Assembly: GCA_009377815.1 (NCBI GenBank)
Contig: WHTI01000011.1
Coordinates: 1 to 46,237 of the forward strand
Direction of reading: 5' to 3'
DNA length: 46,237 bases
Source of the DNA: Actinomycetota bacterium
Lineage (GTDB): Bacteria > Actinomycetota > CADDZG01 > WHSQ01
Positions 32,398-40,429 of this stretch are shown piece by piece. How positions within the stretch are numbered: the stretch's first letter is position 1; every line of letters starts with the position of its first letter. A program made the translations under genes and the position numbers. The notes below the pieces were generated by a model. That model was not told the DNA's origin, ran no database searches, and saw only the letters and a list, made by a program, of their open reading frames with translations.

Positions 32398-33488
32398 GGT
32401 CCGATCTGCCCTACTTCAAGAACGCGCTCTACACCTCGTTGCTCGACGCCCACCGGCATCTCTACAAGGTGTTGCAGTCTCATGGCCTCGGAGACCGGAC
32501 GCATCTGTCGGTCGATGTCGTGAACAAAGAGGGACGCGTCGAGGTTTCGTCGGTCGCTACAGAGTTGAGCAATGCTCGAGCTGTGGTCGCCTCGATCCAG
32601 AATGCGGTTCCGCCCCTTGAGCCCGGCGACGTCGTTGTCACCAACGATCCGTACTCTGGTTCCCAGCATCTCCAGGATCATTGGATCGTGGCCCCGGTTG
32701 CGAAGGGGACAGCGGCCGGTGGCTACATCAGTGTGCATGCGCACCTTGCCGATGTAGGCGGTCGCAACCTTGGGAATCTTTATCCGGGGGCCAGGGACAT
32801 CTGGCAGGAAGGCGTGCGAACGACCCCGGTCAGACTGTTCCGCAAAGGCGAACTCGACCGAGATGTCCTTGAGCTCATCAAGTTGAACAGCCGCATGCCG
32901 CTCGTCATGGAGAACGACCTGAGAGAGATGGCAACAACCGCGAGCGAACTCGCCTCTCAGGTGGGAGCATCGGATCCGTCCCTATTGGCAGATCTGCGAT
33001 CGCAGTCGAAGGGTGTGTTCGCCCGACCGTTCGATGGCGCCGAGGGCCGAACTACGACCAAACGAGGGACGATCCACTCGTGCCAGGGCTCGGACGCAAC
33101 CGTAGTTCTTGAGACGAGGGTTGAGAATGGGGCTTTGGTCGTCGACCTCACCGGGTCGTCGGATCAGGCAGAGCCGGGGTTCTTCAACTCCACTATCGCA
33201 AACACGCAGTCGTTCCTCGCCGATGTGCTTGCCAATCGTCTCTCGGGGGTCTTCTCGTCGGATGTCCTCGAGGCGCTCGATGTGAGAGCAGCCGAGGCCT
33301 CGGTGCTCAATTGCAGTTTCCCGCTTCCGGTGGGCTGGTCTCCCTACGGGCCCAGAAAGGTGGTCACGTCTCTCTTCCAGAGCGCGTTACGCGAGCTGGG
33401 GATCGGCGAGGACTACCAGGTCTTTGAAAGTGACTGGAGACCACCCGTTCACATCGAGGGCTGTCGGGAGACCGAGTGCCCTTTCTGA
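32394..33488 (+). CDS. Short HyuB-like protein (hydantoinase B/oxoprolinase family, lacks C-terminal third)
   Basis: A 364-residue protein clearly related to HyuB but divergent and short. It shares VTNDPYSGSQHLQDHW, HAHLADVGG, YPGARDIWQEGVRTTPVRLF, and DLTGSSDQAEPGFFN with the two full-length HyuB proteins downstream (584 and 581 residues), in the same order, and then stops after about 360 residues. There is no trace of the missing ~200-residue part in another frame between here and the next start at 33505, so this looks like a stable short form rather than a fresh truncation. It is coupled to HyuA by ATGA. It may be a third subunit, as in multi-subunit carboxylases of this superfamily. Confidence 0.85.
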   Translation: MRSDLPYFKNALYTSLLDAHRHLYKVLQSHGLGDRTHLSVDVVNKEGRVEVSSVATELSNARAVVASIQNAVPPLEPGDVVVTNDPYSGSQHLQDHWIVAPVAKGTAAGGYISVHAHLADVGGRNLGNLYPGARDIWQEGVRTTPVRLFRKGELDRDVLELIKLNSRMPLVMENDLREMATTASELASQVGASDPSLLADLRSQSKGVFARPFDGAEGRTTTKRGTIHSCQGSDATVVLETRVENGALVVDLTGSSDQAEPGFFNSTIANTQSFLADVLANRLSGVFSSDVLEALDVRAAEASVLNCSFPLPVGWSPYGPRKVVTSLFQSALRELGIGEDYQVFESDWRPPVHIEGCRETECPF

Positions 33489-33504
33489 GCGTCAACGGAG
33501 GATC

Positions 33505-35259
33505 ATGAAAAAGCAGGTCGATGCGATCACCAAGCAGGTGATCGCCGACTCGCTCGAAGCGATCTGTCGAGAGATGAGCAGGGTGGTAGAGCGAACATCG
33601 GTCCATCCGCTGTTCCAAGAGCTGCACGACTACTCGACCGGGATCTTCTACTTCGACGGCACCGAGGTGCATCTCGTAGCGAGAGCAACAGCTTTGCCTG
33701 CTCATATCTTCGGGTCCTTGTTGGCGGTGCGAGCGCTCGTCGAAGAGTTCGCCGGCGACATCAACGATGGGGACATGTTCCTCCTGAACGACCCGTACTA
33801 CGGAGGGAGCCATCAAGCCGACTTCACGATGATGCGAGCCGTTAGCTTGGACGACAGAAGCATGATCTTCCCCTCGGTTAGAGCCCACATGTCGGACTTC
33901 GGCGGTGTGGTTCCGGGGGGATACAACCCCGACGCTAGAGATATCTGGCAGGAGGGTTACCGGATCCCTCCGGTCCGGCTACACGAGGCTGGCGAACTCC
34001 GCTCAGACGTATGGAACCTCGTGCTTGCCAACTCCAGGCTGGGCGACACCTTCGAGGGAGACATGCTTGCCATCGTCGGGGGATGCAACGTTGGGGCGCG
34101 CGAGGTCGGCCGGCTGATCGAGAAGTACGAGCCCCAAGGGGTAGCCAACGGGATCACCTACATCCTCAACTACGCAGCCGAACGTTTCCGGGCAGAGGTC
34201 TCCCGGTGGCCGGATGGCGTGTACACGGGGGAACGGTTCCTCGATCACGACTCGGCGGGCAACCGCGACCTGAAAGTGGCAGCCGCCGTGACCGTCGATG
34301 GGGACCGGTTGAGCATCGATCTCAGTGGTTCTTCTCCTCAATCACCCGGATACATCAGCAGCGTCCCCGGGACCACCATTTCGAATGCGATGTTGTCGGT
34401 GTGCGTGGTGCTTCCGGACGACATCCCACCGAACTCGGGGGCGTTGAGCCAGATCGAAGTCATCGCCCCCGAGGGCTCGGTCGTGAATCCACTCGCTCCC
34501 GCTCCAGTGATGTTCAGCACTACGGCGATCGGTTACGAGGTTGCGGATGCAGTAATGAAGGCGTTCGAGGGGATCGCTCCTGAGCGAGTGGGAGAACCCG
34601 GCCTTGGATTCTGCCTATGCACGACGTTCGGCAAGGACGCTCGCTTCGACGACGACCTGTACTTCACTCTCGACTTCGGGAGCAGTCTTGTTTCGGCCGG
34701 TGGCGCGTACGGGACCGATGGTTGGGGAGCGTGGCCCGCATCCGTGTCGGCCTTGGTTCTGGCCAACGTCGAGATGCAGGAACTCCAGTACCCCCTTACC
34801 TTCGATATCTACGAATACGCCGACAACGCGTGTGGAGCGGGCAGGTGGCGAGGAGTTCCCGGTTTCTTCATGCAACGAAGCGTCGGAGGGCAGCACCCCG
34901 CGTACGTGAACCTTACCGAAGAGGGTGACCGGCATCCGATGCCGGGCTACGTGGGTGGGCACGCGGGGGCCAGTAGCTACGCGATCCTTCGTCCCGGGAC
35001 CGATCGCGCCGAACGCATCACGGAGTCGGTGGCCGAGGCAGAGCTCATGCCCGGTGAATCGCTGCTCACATTCAAGGGCGGAGGCGGTGGTTGGGGGTCG
35101 CCCCTCGAGCGGGAGCCGGCGTTGGTGAGAGACGACGTGCTCGACGGATACGTGAGCGTTGAGATCGCTCGTGACGTTTACGGAGTGGTGCTGATCGCAG
35201 ACAGTGATGGGAAGCTCGAGGTCGATGGGCAAGGCACAGAGGCGCTGAGGTCGGCGTGA
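33505..35259 (+). CDS. Hydantoinase/oxoprolinase family, B subunit (HyuB-like), tandem copy 1
   Basis: A 584-residue full-length HyuB from ATG 33505, with ACGGAGG upstream (16 bases after the short HyuB-like stop). Motifs are VLVARATALPAHIFGS-like core, LLNDPYYGGSHQADFTM, RAHMSDFGGVVPGGYNPDAR, DIWQEGYRIPPVRLHEAGEL, HDSAGNRDLKVA, PLAPAPVMFSTTAIGYEVAD and the glycine-rich C terminus FKGGGGGWGSPLEREP. HyuB performs the hydrolysis or carboxyl-transfer half of the ATP-dependent reaction together with HyuA. It is followed by a close paralogue with a four-base overlap (35256-35259). Confidence 0.94.
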   Translation: MKKQVDAITKQVIADSLEAICREMSRVVERTSVHPLFQELHDYSTGIFYFDGTEVHLVARATALPAHIFGSLLAVRALVEEFAGDINDGDMFLLNDPYYGGSHQADFTMMRAVSLDDRSMIFPSVRAHMSDFGGVVPGGYNPDARDIWQEGYRIPPVRLHEAGELRSDVWNLVLANSRLGDTFEGDMLAIVGGCNVGAREVGRLIEKYEPQGVANGITYILNYAAERFRAEVSRWPDGVYTGERFLDHDSAGNRDLKVAAAVTVDGDRLSIDLSGSSPQSPGYISSVPGTTISNAMLSVCVVLPDDIPPNSGALSQIEVIAPEGSVVNPLAPAPVMFSTTAIGYEVADAVMKAFEGIAPERVGEPGLGFCLCTTFGKDARFDDDLYFTLDFGSSLVSAGGAYGTDGWGAWPASVSALVLANVEMQELQYPLTFDIYEYADNACGAGRWRGVPGFFMQRSVGGQHPAYVNLTEEGDRHPMPGYVGGHAGASSYAILRPGTDRAERITESVAEAELMPGESLLTFKGGGGGWGSPLEREPALVRDDVLDGYVSVEIARDVYGVVLIADSDGKLEVDGQGTEALRSA

Positions 35260-37001
35260 TAAGCGCGATTACCAAACAAGTGATCGCCGACTCACTCGAG
35301 GCTATCTCTCGAGAGATGAGCCGGGTGGTGGAACGAACCGCCGTTCATCCTCTCTTTCAGGAAGTCCACGACTACTCGACTGGGATCTTCCTCTTCGATG
35401 GGACCGAGGTCAGCCTTGTGGCGCGAGCAACGGCGCTTCCCGCGCACATCTTCGGATCGTTGCTTGCTGTTCAAGCCCTAGTAGATGTCTTCGAGGGGGA
35501 TATGAACGACGGGGACGTATTCCTCCTGAACGATCCATACCTAGGCGGGAGCCACCAAGCGGACTTCACGATGATGAGGGTCGTGCGGCTGAGCGACTCC
35601 TCGATGGTTTTCCCCTCAGTTCGGGCCCACATGTCGGACTTCGGCGGCGTGGTACCGGGCGGCTACAACCCCGATGCCCGTGATGTCTGGCAGGAGGGCT
35701 ACAGGATCCCGCCGATCCGGCTTTACGAGAAGGGTGAGTTGAGGGAAGAGATCTGGGATCTCATTCTCGCGAACACCCGCCTAGGCGAGACTCTGAAAGG
35801 AGACCTCCTAGCGATCGTCGGTGGATGCAACGTCGGCGGGCGCGAGATCACCAGGTTGATCGACAAGTACAGCGCAGATGGTGTGCACCAAGGGATGAGT
35901 TACATCCTCGAGTACGCGGCGGCACGTTTCAGAACCGAGGTGTCCCGCTGGCCAGATGGTGTGTACCGAGGCGAGCGCATCCTGGACCACGACTCTGCCG
36001 GTAATCGAGATCTGAAGGTCGCAGCCAAGGTAACCGTAGCCGGAGACCGCCTGACCATCGACTTGTCAGGCTCTTCACCGCAGTCTCCCGGCTACGTCAG
36101 CAGCGTGCCTGGGACCTCGATCTCGAACGCGCTCCTACCCGTCCTCGCCGTTCTGCCCGATGACATCCCTCCAAATTCCGGGATCTTGAACCAAGTCGAG
36201 GTCATCGCTCCTGAAGGATCGGTCGTCAACCCCCTGGCTCCGGCGCCTGTGATGTTCAGCACGACCGCCATCGGATACGAGGTGGCCGACGCGGTGATGA
36301 AAGCTTTCGAAGGCATCACTCCCGAACGGGTGGGAGAAGTAGGGCTCGGCTACTGCTTGTGCACGACGTTCGGCAAGGACTCGAGGTTTGATGACGAGCT
36401 GTACTTCACCATCGAGTACGGGAATGCGATGTGCTCGGCCGGCGGCACTTCGGGCACCGACGGCTGGGGCGCCTGGCCGGCGACCGTTTCCGCCTTGATC
36501 ATGGCCACCATCGAGACCCAGGAGTTGCAGTTCCCGATGTTCTACGAGACCTACGAGTACGCAGATGGATCCTGCGGCGCCGGACGCTGGCGCGGTGTGC
36601 CGAGTTTCGTCATGCGCCGGACGGTGGCCGGGGACCATCCCGCGTTCGTGAATCTGACCCAAGAGGGTGCCAGGAACCCGCTGCCCGGCTACGTTGGTGG
36701 TGCGCCGGGCGCCACGAGTTATGCGGTGCTTCGGCCCGGGACTCCAGAAGAAGAGGTGATCACTGAGTCCGTCGCCGAGGCCGAGCTTCGTCCCGGAGAG
36801 ACCCTCTTCACCTTCAAGGGAGGCGGTGGTGGATGGGGTTCTCCACAAGAGCGAGATCCCGAGGCGGTGCTCGAGGACGTGTTTGATTCGTATGTGTCGC
36901 CCGAGGAGGCCAAGGAGCTGTACAAGGTCGCTCTCCGTGAGGGTGAGACTGGGCGCCTCGAGGTCGATGAGAGAGCCACCCAGGGTCTTCGGAGCGCCTA
37001 G
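35256..37001 (+). CDS. Hydantoinase/oxoprolinase family, B subunit (HyuB-like), tandem copy 2
   Basis: A 581-residue paralogue of the previous gene, alignable almost without gaps over its full length (ITKQVIADSLEAISREMSRV, LNDPYLGGSHQADFTMMR, FKGGGGGWGSPQERDP). The nucleotide sequences differ widely at third positions, so the duplication is not recent. Differences cluster in the stretch 180-220 residues in and in the segment around YETYEYADGSCGAG. Two full B subunits with one A subunit suggest either alternative complexes of different specificity or a heteromeric B pair. GTG 35256 overlaps copy 1. The stop shares CTAG (36998-37001) with the convergent reductase gene, so this is the last gene of the 21857-37001 run. 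Confidence 0.94.
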   Translation: MISAITKQVIADSLEAISREMSRVVERTAVHPLFQEVHDYSTGIFLFDGTEVSLVARATALPAHIFGSLLAVQALVDVFEGDMNDGDVFLLNDPYLGGSHQADFTMMRVVRLSDSSMVFPSVRAHMSDFGGVVPGGYNPDARDVWQEGYRIPPIRLYEKGELREEIWDLILANTRLGETLKGDLLAIVGGCNVGGREITRLIDKYSADGVHQGMSYILEYAAARFRTEVSRWPDGVYRGERILDHDSAGNRDLKVAAKVTVAGDRLTIDLSGSSPQSPGYVSSVPGTSISNALLPVLAVLPDDIPPNSGILNQVEVIAPEGSVVNPLAPAPVMFSTTAIGYEVADAVMKAFEGITPERVGEVGLGYCLCTTFGKDSRFDDELYFTIEYGNAMCSAGGTSGTDGWGAWPATVSALIMATIETQELQFPMFYETYEYADGSCGAGRWRGVPSFVMRRTVAGDHPAFVNLTQEGARNPLPGYVGGAPGATSYAVLRPGTPEEEVITESVAEAELRPGETLFTFKGGGGGWGSPQERDPEAVLEDVFDSYVSPEEAKELYKVALREGETGRLEVDERATQGLRSA

Positions 37002-39031
37002 AGAGAGCGCCCCAGTTCTTCGCCTTCGTAGATGACCGCCGGTAAACGCCTCGGCGCCAGCGCGTCGCCCAATCGGTAAACGGTGGAAGTACCACCTGAG
37101 AGGTTCTTGAAGAGACCGTCGTTCGGCAGGCGCAGAAGGGACAGGACGAGGGTCGTCACCTCGCGGACCTCTTTCTTGCTCCCAGTCCATATATCCGAGA
37201 TGACGATCGAATCGGCGAGCACCTCGTCGATGAAGGTCTGCGGGGTGAGAGTCACGCCTAGGCGCATCAGACGTGGGAAAAGGTGCGAGGCCTCGAGGGT
37301 TCGGAGGAGGTCCTCACCCACAGCGGTTCGGGGACTTATCACTTCGACCGAAACTCCCGCTTGGCCGAGGATCTCCGCAAGCCCAAGAGGCAGGTACTCG
37401 CCCGACTCATCGATGATAACGACCCGGGTGCCGAGGGACTCCGGGTCGCCCAGCGCTCGGCGGCACGCGGTGGTGACATCGATAACGTGCCCCTGGTCGA
37501 TCCCCGGAACCGACAAGACGCCGGGACGGAACGGGGTGTAACCCGACATGTCGTAGTGGGAGCCGGTGGCACAGACGATCACGCCCGGCGAGTGTTCCTC
37601 TACAAGGCTAGGCGTCGCCTCCGTGGACAACTCGACTTTTACGCCCGAGATGCGCATCAATCGTTCGAGGTCCCCGATAGCGATATCCCACTCCGACCGA
37701 CTCGGCAGTCTCTTCAAGATATCGAGATGTCCACCCAGGACCGACTCCCGCTCGAGCAAGGTGACGTAGTGACCTCTCTTCGCGGCGGTCGACGCTGCGC
37801 GCATTCCGGCCGGCCCTCCGCCGATGATCACTATCGACTTTCGGTCACCTTCCGAAACCACGTCCAGGGTTCCCTCGCCCCAACGTTCTTCCCGACCGAG
37901 GATCGGGTTGACCGCGCACGTGATCTCCTTCTGATCGAAGAGACGCCCGAGACATTCGTTAGCGCCCACGCAGTGGATATGTTCGTCCTTTCGACCTCCC
38001 CTCGCCTTGGCGACGAGAAAGGGATCGGCCAGGTGTGCCCGAGTCATGGCGACCATGTCCGCCGATCCTTCGCTCAGGATCCTCTCGGCCATGTCTAGTT
38101 CGGTGATGCGTCCGACGATGAAGACGGGGGCCCGGTCACCCACCACTGCCTTGGCGCGCTTGCCGAACGGGACCATGAACCCATGTTCGACGGCCATCGA
38201 ACCCGACGACAGATGCAACGTGTGGTAGCCGCCGCCGGCGATACTGAAGTAGTCGAATAGTCCACTCGAAGCGAAGATCTCAAGCTGCTCCTCGGTCTGT
38301 TCTCCGGTGATCCCGACATCGCCCATGAAGTCGTCGAACGACAGACGTAAGCCGACGACGATCTTGTCACCGACGATCCTCCTTACTTCCTGGGTGACCT
38401 CGAGGACCAATCGGCATCGGTTCGCAACCGAGCCCCCGTAGGCATCGTCTCTCTGGTTGTAGGCCGGGCTTAGGAACTGCCCCAATAGATAGGAGTGGGC
38501 CGCGTGGATCTCGACCCCGTCGAGACCGGACGTCAGCACGTTTCCGGCGGATTCGCCGTACCGGTGAGCCATGTCCTGCATGTGAGCCTGATCCATCACC
38601 ATGGGGACCTCTTCGTGGATGAACGAAGGGATGGGAGAGGCCCCCCACACCGGGTGCCAGTTGTCGATCCCGGTCATCCCCTTGTCGTGGACTCCGGGGG
38701 CGTAGAGCTGAACGAACATCTTTGCGTCGTCTTCGTGGACCGCATCGGCCAGCTTGGCGTATTGCGGGATGGAGCGGCGGTCCCAGGCGCTGCAACCGGC
38801 TTGGAACGAGCCGTCCGCATAGGGATGGGCGCCCTGTTGCTCGGTGACCATCAGAGCGACTCCACCGCGAGCTCGCTCGCGGTAGTAGGCGATGTGCCGG
38901 TCACTTAGGACGTGATCCCGGCCGTAGAGGGTCGTAAGGGCGGTCATCATGATCCGGTTCCGCACCTCTAAGGGGCCGATCTGGAGCGGCTGCCACACCA
39001 GGGACAGTTCGCTTCCCGACGCACCGACCAT
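36998..39031 (-). CDS. Old-yellow-enzyme/FAD fusion oxidoreductase (2,4-dienoyl-CoA reductase/TMADH type)
   Basis: A 677-residue protein with an N-terminal FMN TIM-barrel (EVRNRIMMTALTTLYGR, GLDGVEIHAAHSYLLGQFLS, the barrel motif VANRCRLVLEVTQEV) and a C-terminal FAD/NAD(P) domain (SIVIIGGGPAGMRAASTAAK, YVTLLERESVLGGHLDILK). In this family four cysteines between them bind [4Fe-4S]; here they read C354, A357, C360 and C372 (HCVGANECLGRLF...ITC), so the second ligand is Ala. Members reduce enoyl/dienoyl bonds or oxidatively demethylate amines. Beside lactam and heterocycle enzymes it may reduce an unsaturated ring. It is convergent with the HyuB operon and divergent from the glutaryl-CoA dehydrogenase operon. 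Confidence 0.9.
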   Translation of the reverse strand: MVGASGSELSLVWQPLQIGPLEVRNRIMMTALTTLYGRDHVLSDRHIAYYRERARGGVALMVTEQQGAHPYADGSFQAGCSAWDRRSIPQYAKLADAVHEDDAKMFVQLYAPGVHDKGMTGIDNWHPVWGASPIPSFIHEEVPMVMDQAHMQDMAHRYGESAGNVLTSGLDGVEIHAAHSYLLGQFLSPAYNQRDDAYGGSVANRCRLVLEVTQEVRRIVGDKIVVGLRLSFDDFMGDVGITGEQTEEQLEIFASSGLFDYFSIAGGGYHTLHLSSGSMAVEHGFMVPFGKRAKAVVGDRAPVFIVGRITELDMAERILSEGSADMVAMTRAHLADPFLVAKARGGRKDEHIHCVGANECLGRLFDQKEITCAVNPILGREERWGEGTLDVVSEGDRKSIVIIGGGPAGMRAASTAAKRGHYVTLLERESVLGGHLDILKRLPSRSEWDIAIGDLERLMRISGVKVELSTEATPSLVEEHSPGVIVCATGSHYDMSGYTPFRPGVLSVPGIDQGHVIDVTTACRRALGDPESLGTRVVIIDESGEYLPLGLAEILGQAGVSVEVISPRTAVGEDLLRTLEASHLFPRLMRLGVTLTPQTFIDEVLADSIVISDIWTGSKKEVREVTTLVLSLLRLPNDGLFKNLSGGTSTVYRLGDALAPRRLPAVIYEGEELGRSL

Positions 39032-39229
39032 GGATCTCCTCTCGGACTCCCGACGATCACCAGTCTCGTCGCTGAGGTGATGCTAAGCGGGGGGGAGGGC
39101 AATGTTCACCCCCATTCGGGTAGCTAGCTATTAACGAGTTTGCTATGTTGACGAAGTAGCTCCAGACTTAACTAGTAGCGTGAATGGGCGCCCCGCCAGA
39201 AGAGCGCCCCCGACGATCGGGGTCTCGGT
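39032..39229. promoter_or_regulatory. Divergent promoter region with TAGCTAGCTA palindrome
   Basis: This 198-bp gap separates the minus-strand flavin reductase and the plus-strand glutaryl-CoA dehydrogenase operon. It contains the 10-bp palindrome TAGCTAGCTA (39121-39130) in an AT-richer stretch, TTGCTATG, and a possible -35 TTGACG starting near 39150. The exact start sites cannot be read, and no small gene is seen. The palindrome lies about 90-110 bases from both starts. Confidence 0.4.
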
Positions 39230-40429
39230 TTGTCCGCTGTTGTGGAGGATGTGAAGGATCTAGCGCGCCCCCTGGCCCCCGAGGACTTGTTAGAGATCTC
39301 CTCTCTGCTATCCCTTGAAGAGGCTGCGATCCGGGACTCGGTTCGCAGGTACGCCGAGAGGGAACTGGCGCCGGGGATCGCCGAGCATTTCGAAGCCGGT
39401 ACGTTCCCCAAAGAGATCTCCAGATCGCTCGGAGACCTCGGACTTCTCGGCATGCACCTCGAGGGATACGGGTGCGCCGGACTCAACGCCGTTTCTTATG
39501 GCCTCGCCTGCTTGGAACTCGAGGCGATCGATAGCGGCTTCCGCTCCTTCGTTTCGGTTCAGGGTTCCCTCGCCATGTTCCCGATCTGGAAGTACGGAAG
39601 TGAGGACCAGAAGGAGGAGTGGCTCCCGAAGATGGCGGCAGGTGAGGCGATCGGATGTTTCGGGCTCACCGAAACAGACGCCGGCAGCGATCCCTCGGGG
39701 ATGAGGACAACCGCCAAACGTTCGGGTCCCGATTGGGTCCTCAATGGTTCCAAGATGTGGATCACGAACGGTGGGATAGCGGACGTTGCCATCGTCTGGG
39801 CGAAGACGGAGGACGGCCTGAAGGGGTTCATCGTTCCAACCGACACGCCGGGGTTCTCGACCACGGATGTTGCGAAGAAACTCTCGCTCAGAGCGTCTGT
39901 GACCTCGGAACTGATCATGGACGACTGCAGGATCCCCGAGAGCCTGCGACTACCCGACGCCAAAGGGCTTCGCGCCCCGCTCTCTTGTCTGAACGAGGCG
40001 CGGTTCGGAATCATCTGGGGAGTGATGGGGGCTGCCAGGTCATGCTTTACCACCGCCCTCGACTACACGGGGAGCCGCCGGCAGTTCGACAAGCCGATCG
40101 CTTCGTTCCAACTTACCCAGGAGCGATTGGTCCAGATCGCGGTTGAGTTGCACAAGGGAACCCTCCTGGCCTTACACCTCGGTCGGGTGAAGGACGAGAG
40201 CGGCTTGCCTCCAGCGATGGTCTCTTTCGGAAAACTCAACAACGTTGCCGAAGCTCTGAAGATCGCCCGTAGTGCCCGCGGCCTTCTCGGGGCCAACGGC
40301 ATCACGCTCGAGTATCCGATCCTGCGTCACATGAACAACCTTGAGTCCGTCTACACCTACGAAGGCACCAACGAGATCCACACCTTGATCGTGGGAGAGG
40401 CGCTGACCGGGATACCGGCATACAGGTGA
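39230..40429 (+). CDS. Glutaryl-CoA dehydrogenase-like acyl-CoA dehydrogenase
   Basis: A 399-residue acyl-CoA dehydrogenase whose details follow glutaryl-CoA dehydrogenase rather than general family members: EGYGCAGLNAVSYGLACLE, IDSGFRSFVSVQGSLAM with Arg105 at the position that binds the glutaryl carboxylate, FGLTETDAGSDPSGM, MWITNGGIADVAIVWAK, FSLRAS-like LSLRASVTSELIMDD, and catalytic Glu378 in TYEGTNEIHTLI. The reaction is oxidation plus decarboxylation of glutaryl-CoA to crotonyl-CoA with FAD and electron transfer flavoprotein. The start is TTG 39230; GTG codons 9-12 bases later are alternatives. The stop overlaps E1alpha by GTGA, linking it to a 2-oxoacid dehydrogenase. Confidence 0.9.
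   Translation: MSAVVEDVKDLARPLAPEDLLEISSLLSLEEAAIRDSVRRYAERELAPGIAEHFEAGTFPKEISRSLGDLGLLGMHLEGYGCAGLNAVSYGLACLELEAIDSGFRSFVSVQGSLAMFPIWKYGSEDQKEEWLPKMAAGEAIGCFGLTETDAGSDPSGMRTTAKRSGPDWVLNGSKMWITNGGIADVAIVWAKTEDGLKGFIVPTDTPGFSTTDVAKKLSLRASVTSELIMDDCRIPESLRLPDAKGLRAPLSCLNEARFGIIWGVMGAARSCFTTALDYTGSRRQFDKPIASFQLTQERLVQIAVELHKGTLLALHLGRVKDESGLPPAMVSFGKLNNVAEALKIARSARGLLGANGITLEYPILRHMNNLESVYTYEGTNEIHTLIVGEALTGIPAYR

Noticed and set aside
36135-37190. Minus-strand open frame of 351 codons over the end of HyuB copy 2
   Set aside because: It lies antisense to a conserved HyuB C terminus and overlaps the flavin reductase; its composition is typical of shadow frames.
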